A DNA stretch of 64,000 bases from SLRI01 sp964402505 (GTDB lineage: Bacteria > Pseudomonadota > Alphaproteobacteria > Geminicoccales > Geminicoccaceae): assembly GCA_964402505.1 (NCBI GenBank), contig CAYOCP010000002.1, forward strand, positions 240,508-304,507, in the 5' to 3' direction. Position numbers and translations under genes: made by a program. Shown here in pieces: positions 60,818 through 64,000 of this stretch (position 1 is its first letter; each line of letters starts with the position of its first letter). The notes under the pieces are model-generated. The model was not told where the DNA came from. It saw only the letters and a list, made by a program, of their open reading frames with translations, and made no database searches.

Positions 60818-62188
60818 ATGCTCGCCAACGACCAGCTCAGCGCATGGGACCGCGAGGCGTTCTTCCATCCCTCCACCCATCTGGCATCCCACGCCCGGGG
60901 CGACAGCACCGTCAGGGTCATCACCGGCGGCTCCGGCGTGTGGATCGAGGACCGGGACGGCAGGCGGCTGCTCGACGCCTTCGCCGGGCTCTACTGCGTC
61001 AATGTCGGCTACGGCCGGACGGAGATCGCCGATGCCATCGCCGAGCAGGCGAGGAAGCTCGCCTATTACCACGCCTATGTGGGGCACGGCACGGAGGCCT
61101 CGATCCGCCTCGCGAAGATGATCCTGGACCGGGCGCCCGAAGGCATGTCCAAGGTCTATTTCGGCCTCGGCGGGTCGGACGCCAACGAGACCAACATCAA
61201 GCTGATCTGGTACTACAACAACATCCTGGGGCGGCCGGAGAAGAAGAAGATCGTCTCGCGCTGGCGGGGCTATCACGGCTCCGGGCTGATGACGGGCTCG
61301 CTCACGGGCCTCGGCCTGTTCCACAGGAAGTTCGATCTGCCGCTCGACCGGGTGCTGCACACGACGGCACCCTATCATTACCGCCGGCCGGACCTCGCCA
61401 TGTCCGAGGCGGATTTCGTCCGGCATTGCGTGGCCGAGCTCGAGGCGCTGATCCAGCGCGAGGGGCCGGACACCATCGCCGCCTTCATCGGCGAGCCGGC
61501 GCTCGGCACGGGCGGGCTGGTGCCGCCGCCCGAGGGCTACTGGCCGGCCATCCAGGCGGTGCTCGACCGACACGACATCCTGCTCGTCGCCGACGAGGTG
61601 GTGACGGGATTCGGGCGGCTCGGCTCGATGTTCGGCTCGGACCACTACGGCATGCGACCCGACATCATCACCATCGCCAAGGGCCTGACCTCGGCCTATG
61701 CGCCGCTCTCGGGCTCGATCATCGGCGGGCGGGTCTGGGAGGTGCTGCTGCAGGGCACCGACGAATTCGGCGCCATCGGCCATGGCTGGACCTATTCGGC
61801 GCATCCCGTCGGGGCCGCCGCCGGCATCGCCAATCTGGGTCTCATCGACGAGCTCGGCCTCGTGCGCAACGCCGCCGAAACGGGCGGCTACCTTCTCGAG
61901 GCGCTTCGCAACCGGCTGGGCGACCACCCGCATGTCGGCGAGATCAGGGGCGACGGGCTGCTGGTCGCGGTCGAGCTCGTCGCCGACCGCGACGAGCGAC
62001 GCTTCTTCGACGCCGACGAGAAGGTGGGGGCGAAGGTGGTGGCAGCGCTCCTCGGCGAGGGCGTCATCGCGCGGGCGATGCCCGAAGGCGACATCGCCGG
62101 CTTCGCCCCGCCCCTCTGCCTGACCCGCCCCGAGGCCGACCTGATCGTGGATCGGGCCGGCCGGGCGGTGGAGGCGGTCCTGGGCTGA
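60818..62188 (+). CDS. doeD: L-2,4-diaminobutyrate transaminase
   Basis: 456 residues, class III PLP aminotransferase. Lysine anchor in DIITIAKGLTSAYAPLSGSII (about 287), cofactor Asp in LLVADEVVTGFGRLGSMFG, and the YHAYVGHGTEASIRLAKMI and GGSDANETNIKLIWYYNN segments of the omega-transaminase-like branch. Converts 2,4-diaminobutyrate to aspartate semialdehyde for DoeC. Ribosome site AGAGGAAA four bases before ATG. 38 bp after doeC. Confidence 0.91.
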   Translation: MLANDQLSAWDREAFFHPSTHLASHARGDSTVRVITGGSGVWIEDRDGRRLLDAFAGLYCVNVGYGRTEIADAIAEQARKLAYYHAYVGHGTEASIRLAKMILDRAPEGMSKVYFGLGGSDANETNIKLIWYYNNILGRPEKKKIVSRWRGYHGSGLMTGSLTGLGLFHRKFDLPLDRVLHTTAPYHYRRPDLAMSEADFVRHCVAELEALIQREGPDTIAAFIGEPALGTGGLVPPPEGYWPAIQAVLDRHDILLVADEVVTGFGRLGSMFGSDHYGMRPDIITIAKGLTSAYAPLSGSIIGGRVWEVLLQGTDEFGAIGHGWTYSAHPVGAAAGIANLGLIDELGLVRNAAETGGYLLEALRNRLGDHPHVGEIRGDGLLVAVELVADRDERRFFDADEKVGAKVVAALLGEGVIARAMPEGDIAGFAPPLCLTRPEADLIVDRAGRAVEAVLG

Positions 62189-62316
62189 GGGCCGCGACCG
62201 GTGCGCGCGAGGGGGGCGGACACCGCCGTTCCGCCTGGAGGGCCGAGGGGAGAAGTGCACCGAGCCATCGTCCTGGACCCCCTTCCAGCCGCCGCCGATC
62301 GCCGACGGTGTAACGA

Positions 62317-62345
62317 ATATTATCCTATATCGGCTATCGGGTCAA
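62317..62345 (-). promoter_or_regulatory. Strong orphan promoter pointing left
   Basis: On the minus strand -35 TTGACC (62345-62340), 17-bp spacer, -10 TAATAT (62322-62317). This is the closest match to a sigma-70 consensus in the window. Transcription would start near 62310 and run toward the 3' end of doeD in antisense. No minus-strand gene follows. Confidence 0.6.
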
Positions 62346-62434
62346 GCGCTTCGGGATCGTTCGGCCCTTTTCGCCTCGCGGGTTCCTTTGCGGCGAAAAG
62401 GGCGGCCGGAGCCCCGCAATCGCTGGTCCGGGCC

Positions 62435-62539
62435 CTCGGGTTCGCTCGTCGAAAGCCCGGGATCGTTCGTCGATTCTCGCGATTCGGGCGTCGGATCCTC
62501 GGGTTCCTTCGTCGTTCCCTCGGGTCCGTTCGTCGCCGA
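62435..62539. repeat. Five tandem imperfect 21-bp repeats
   Basis: Units begin at 62435, 62456, 62477, 62498 and 62519. Consensus about CTCGGGTTCGTTCGTCGATTC; the third unit is the most diverged. Period equals two helical turns. The array ends one base before the palindrome array. Confidence 0.85.
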
Positions 62540-62540
62540 A

Positions 62541-62686
62541 GGTTGCATCTTCCGCAACATCCCAGGATTCTTGTCGCGTCTCATGCAACATGCCGGGGCC
62601 GCCTGTTGCATACCCTGCAACAGCCCGGGCGATGATGTTGCAGGATATGCAACAACCCGAGCGCGAATGTTGCACGAGATGCAACA
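62541..62686. repeat. Five palindromes TGTTGCA-N5-TGCAACA at 31-32 bp spacing
   Basis: Units (19 bp each) begin at 62541, 62572, 62604, 62636 and 62668. The last three are perfect inverted repeats with different 5-bp centres; the first two have mutated left arms. Linkers are 12-13 bp and Pro-codon-like GC-rich. Spacing equals three helical turns, so every palindrome faces the same side of the DNA. Confidence 0.9.
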
Positions 62687-62800
62687 CCCAAGGGCAGCAA
62701 TGGACGATTCCGGCGACGCCGCTCTGGCGGTGTGACGGGGTCGGCGTCGGCCCCACTGAGGACGCCTCCCTTCTTGAGCAGGCCCGGGAAAGGTCGAGGA

Positions 62801-62828
62801 GGAAGGTTCCCCTGCCTGAAATACCCAT
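62801..62828. repeat. Dispersed direct repeat, left copy
   Basis: GTTCCCCTGCC-YGA-N3-ACCCAT, 20 of 23 bases identical to the copy at the right edge of the window (63974-64000), preceded in both by GGAA. Confidence 0.65.
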
Positions 62829-62840
62829 TCGTTGATTAAG

Positions 62841-62854
62841 TCTCGTGGACCCGA
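62841..62854 (+). repeat. 14-bp inverted repeat, left arm
   Basis: TCTCGTGGACCCGA; its exact reverse complement lies at 63684-63697, inside the 3' end of the DUF4336 gene. Together they bracket almost the entire gene. Confidence 0.65.
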
Positions 62855-62857
62855 ACC

Positions 62858-62877
62858 TCGAAGTTCGCGAAATTCGA
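62858..62877. promoter_or_regulatory. 20-bp near-perfect palindrome upstream of DUF4336 gene
   Basis: TCGAA-N10-TTCGA with inner TTCGCGAA; only one symmetric pair of mismatches (positions 6 and 15). It is centred on CG, about 90 bp before the start codon, and could be an operator. Confidence 0.4.
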
Positions 62878-62958
62878 TGCGGTGATCGGCGGTGAACAGG
62901 ATGGGCAACGGCGTGGAACGGTGGAAATCGGCCATGCGAAGGACTAGTCTATGTGACC

Positions 62959-63750
62959 ATGCTGGAAAGGCTGGGATCGGACCTCTGGTTTGCGGATGGC
63001 GGAGTCGTCTCTTTCAAGGGCTTCGATTATCCGACACGCATGGTCGTCGTGCGTCTTGCCGATGGCGGACTGTGGTTATGGTCGCCGGTAGAAAGGACGG
63101 CCGCAATTGAGGACGAAGTTCGGGCGCTGGGGCCTGTTCGGCACATCGTCAGCCCCAACAAGCTGCATTACCTCTTTCTGGGTGAGTGGCAAGCCGCATT
63201 TCCTGGCGCGAGTGTATGGGCGACGGCGGCGACAATCGCCAAGTGCAAGGAGCTCCATTTTGCCGGGAGACTGGCCGACGCCCCACCAGCCGAATGGAAA
63301 GGGCAGATCGACCAATTCCATTTCACCAATTCGCCGTTCATGGACGAACTGATCTTCTTTCACCGCGCATCCCGCACCGCCATCATCGCGGACCTGTCGC
63401 AGACTTTCAGCGAGGGATTCCTGAAACGCCATTGGCCCTGGTGGATGCGGCCAATCGCAAGGCTCTCAAGAATGGTCGAGGGATGGGGCTATCCACCAAT
63501 CGACTATCGAATCAGTTTCCGCAGCCGCGCAAGCGCGCGCCCGAAGATTCGCGAATTGATCGGAAAGCACCCTGAGCATGTGGTCGTGGCGCACGGTGAG
63601 ATTGTCAGGACGGGTGGCGAAGCCTTTCTGTGGCGTGCCTTTTCATGGCTGCTCCCTTACGAAGAAACTAGGGTCCAAGAAAGTCGGGTCCACGAGAGGC
63701 AGTTGCAAAAGGCTCCGACGGTGGGGGATTGCTCAGTATCCGGCAGGTGA
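62959..63750 (+). CDS. DUF4336 (metallo-beta-lactamase-like) protein
   Basis: 263 residues from MLERLGSDLWFADGG; a GTG two codons earlier is an alternative and no strong ribosome site is seen. The family resembles a metallo-hydrolase fold that has lost the standard HxHxDH metal site: here VSPNKLHYLFLGEWQAAFP occupies that place, with further His in VVVAHGEIV. Biochemical function is unknown. Base composition is lower in G+C (visibly more AAG, AAT, TTC, TCA codons) than neighbouring genes, and repeats bracket it, so recent acquisition is plausible. Confidence 0.82.
   Translation: MLERLGSDLWFADGGVVSFKGFDYPTRMVVVRLADGGLWLWSPVERTAAIEDEVRALGPVRHIVSPNKLHYLFLGEWQAAFPGASVWATAATIAKCKELHFAGRLADAPPAEWKGQIDQFHFTNSPFMDELIFFHRASRTAIIADLSQTFSEGFLKRHWPWWMRPIARLSRMVEGWGYPPIDYRISFRSRASARPKIRELIGKHPEHVVVAHGEIVRTGGEAFLWRAFSWLLPYEETRVQESRVHERQLQKAPTVGDCSVSGR
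63684..63697 (-). repeat. 14-bp inverted repeat, right arm
   Basis: Exact reverse complement of 62841-62854, located about 55 bp before the DUF4336 stop. It encodes part of the ESRVHER segment near the C-terminus. Confidence 0.65.
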
Positions 63751-63973
63751 AGCGTGGCTTCGTCCAGCTCCATCCGACAGATTGATGTTGTCGAGACAAG
63801 AACCGGCCGGGGGAGATGGGCGATGCCACCGGACGCGAGACTATCCGAGCATTGGCGGCGTGTCCAAGGCGGGCGGGCCAGACCGCGTGGCAGACCATCG
63901 CCACTCTGTCCGAGCAGGTCTCGCTACGACCGCAATTGCCGATCGTGCTCCCAACCAGGTGAGCGGTTACGAA

Positions 63974-64000
63974 GGAAGTTCCCCTGCCCGAGAAACCCAT
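63974..64000. repeat. Dispersed direct repeat, right copy (touches window edge)
   Basis: Second copy of the repeat at 62801-62828, same orientation. It may continue past the window. In the 220 bp between the DUF4336 stop and this copy I see no gene. Confidence 0.6.

Larger units (their letters stand above)
62189..62958. other. 770-bp gene-free region with promoter and repeat arrays
   Basis: Between doeD and the DUF4336 gene no convincing gene is found. From left to right it holds a leftward consensus promoter (62317-62345), five 21-bp tandem repeats (62435-62539), five spaced palindromes (62541-62686), one copy of a dispersed 23-bp repeat (62801-62828), one arm of a 14-bp inverted repeat (62841-62854) and a 20-bp near-palindrome (62858-62877). 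Open frames across it change phase at every 32-bp unit, so coding is unlikely. Confidence 0.8.

Noticed and set aside
62435..62539. Plasmid-type replication iterons
   Set aside because: Spacing fits, but there is no rep gene and the surroundings are chromosomal housekeeping genes; kept only as one of several hypotheses.
62541..62686. CRISPR array
   Set aside because: Repeats are 19-bp palindromes with 12-13 bp linkers; CRISPR spacers are far longer, repeats more uniform, and no cas gene is near.
62342..62935. Minus-strand open frame of 197 codons over the repeat arrays
   Set aside because: The 32-bp period shifts frame at each unit, composition is Pro/Arg/Cys-rich without fold-like pattern, and no ribosome site is present.
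62959..63750. Insertion sequence or transposase
   Set aside because: The encoded protein is DUF4336 with no DDE or recombinase motif, and the bracketing repeats do not lie at its ends symmetrically.
63668..64000. Minus-strand open frame from the right edge (MGFSGRGTSF...)
   Set aside because: It begins inside the dispersed repeat, overlaps the DUF4336 gene antisense and has no recognisable domain.

Overview
The window is a GC-rich (roughly 68-70% G+C by eye), densely packed bacterial chromosome segment. The gene order nuoABCDEFGHIJKLMN-birA-coaX-rnj-mce-DUF1467, a single-subunit BirA without HTH domain, an ectoine catabolic island of the ueh/usp/eut/doe/enuR type, and promoters with CTTGACA-like -35 elements all point to an alphaproteobacterium, perhaps Rhodospirillales or Geminicoccales. 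The rank below class is inference. No rRNA, integrase or transposase was recognised.

Layout. 1-1262: 3' end of an unrecognised P-loop NTPase. 1388-5636: autoregulated TetR repressor, a DevBCA/MacB-like tripartite ABC exporter (adaptor, FtsX-like permease, ATPase) and a class II cytochrome c. 5673-13273: a redox and sensing island with an ApbE flavin transferase, a PepSY membrane flavoreductase, a DUF2271 protein carrying a flavinylation-type TGAS motif, two small secreted PepSY paralogues, a secreted helical protein, and an OmpR-type response regulator with its sensor kinase. Three promoters here share an identical 49-bp four-half-site element (CTGA-N7-CTGA-N19-TCAG-N7-TCAG), followed after exactly 10 bp by a -10-like hexamer. 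It looks like the regulator's operator and ties the island into one regulon. 13270-22332: a disulfide reductase, a fatty-acid desaturase, an RND pump with its adaptor, and a large MscS channel, all on the minus strand. 22428-25744: tungstate-type ABC uptake (tupBCA) with a divergent HTH-PBP one-component regulator. 25795-30127: degenerate EAL protein, Ldh2-family dehydrogenase, CPA1 antiporter, ABM-fold protein, DUF1467.

30138-48159 is one long minus-strand block: complex I (14 subunits in order) followed by birA, coaX, RNase J and methylmalonyl-CoA epimerase, with a recognisable promoter 60 bp ahead of nuoA. tRNA-Asp(GTC) and tRNA-Gln(CTG) are divergent and share a mirrored promoter region.

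48676-62188 encodes uptake and complete breakdown of ectoine and hydroxyectoine: TRAP transporter UehABC, a universal stress protein, EutABC, hydrolase DoeA and deacetylase DoeB under the MocR regulator EnuR on the minus strand. Divergently, AsnC-type DoeX with DoeC and DoeD finishes the path to aspartate. No ectoine synthesis genes are present, so the island is nutritional.

62189-64000 is different in character. It has a consensus-like promoter with no gene downstream, five tandem 21-bp repeats running directly into five palindromes spaced 31-32 bp, and a lower-GC DUF4336 gene bracketed by a 14-bp inverted repeat and by a dispersed 23-bp direct repeat. The phased double array and the three-promoter operator are the most novel features I could find.
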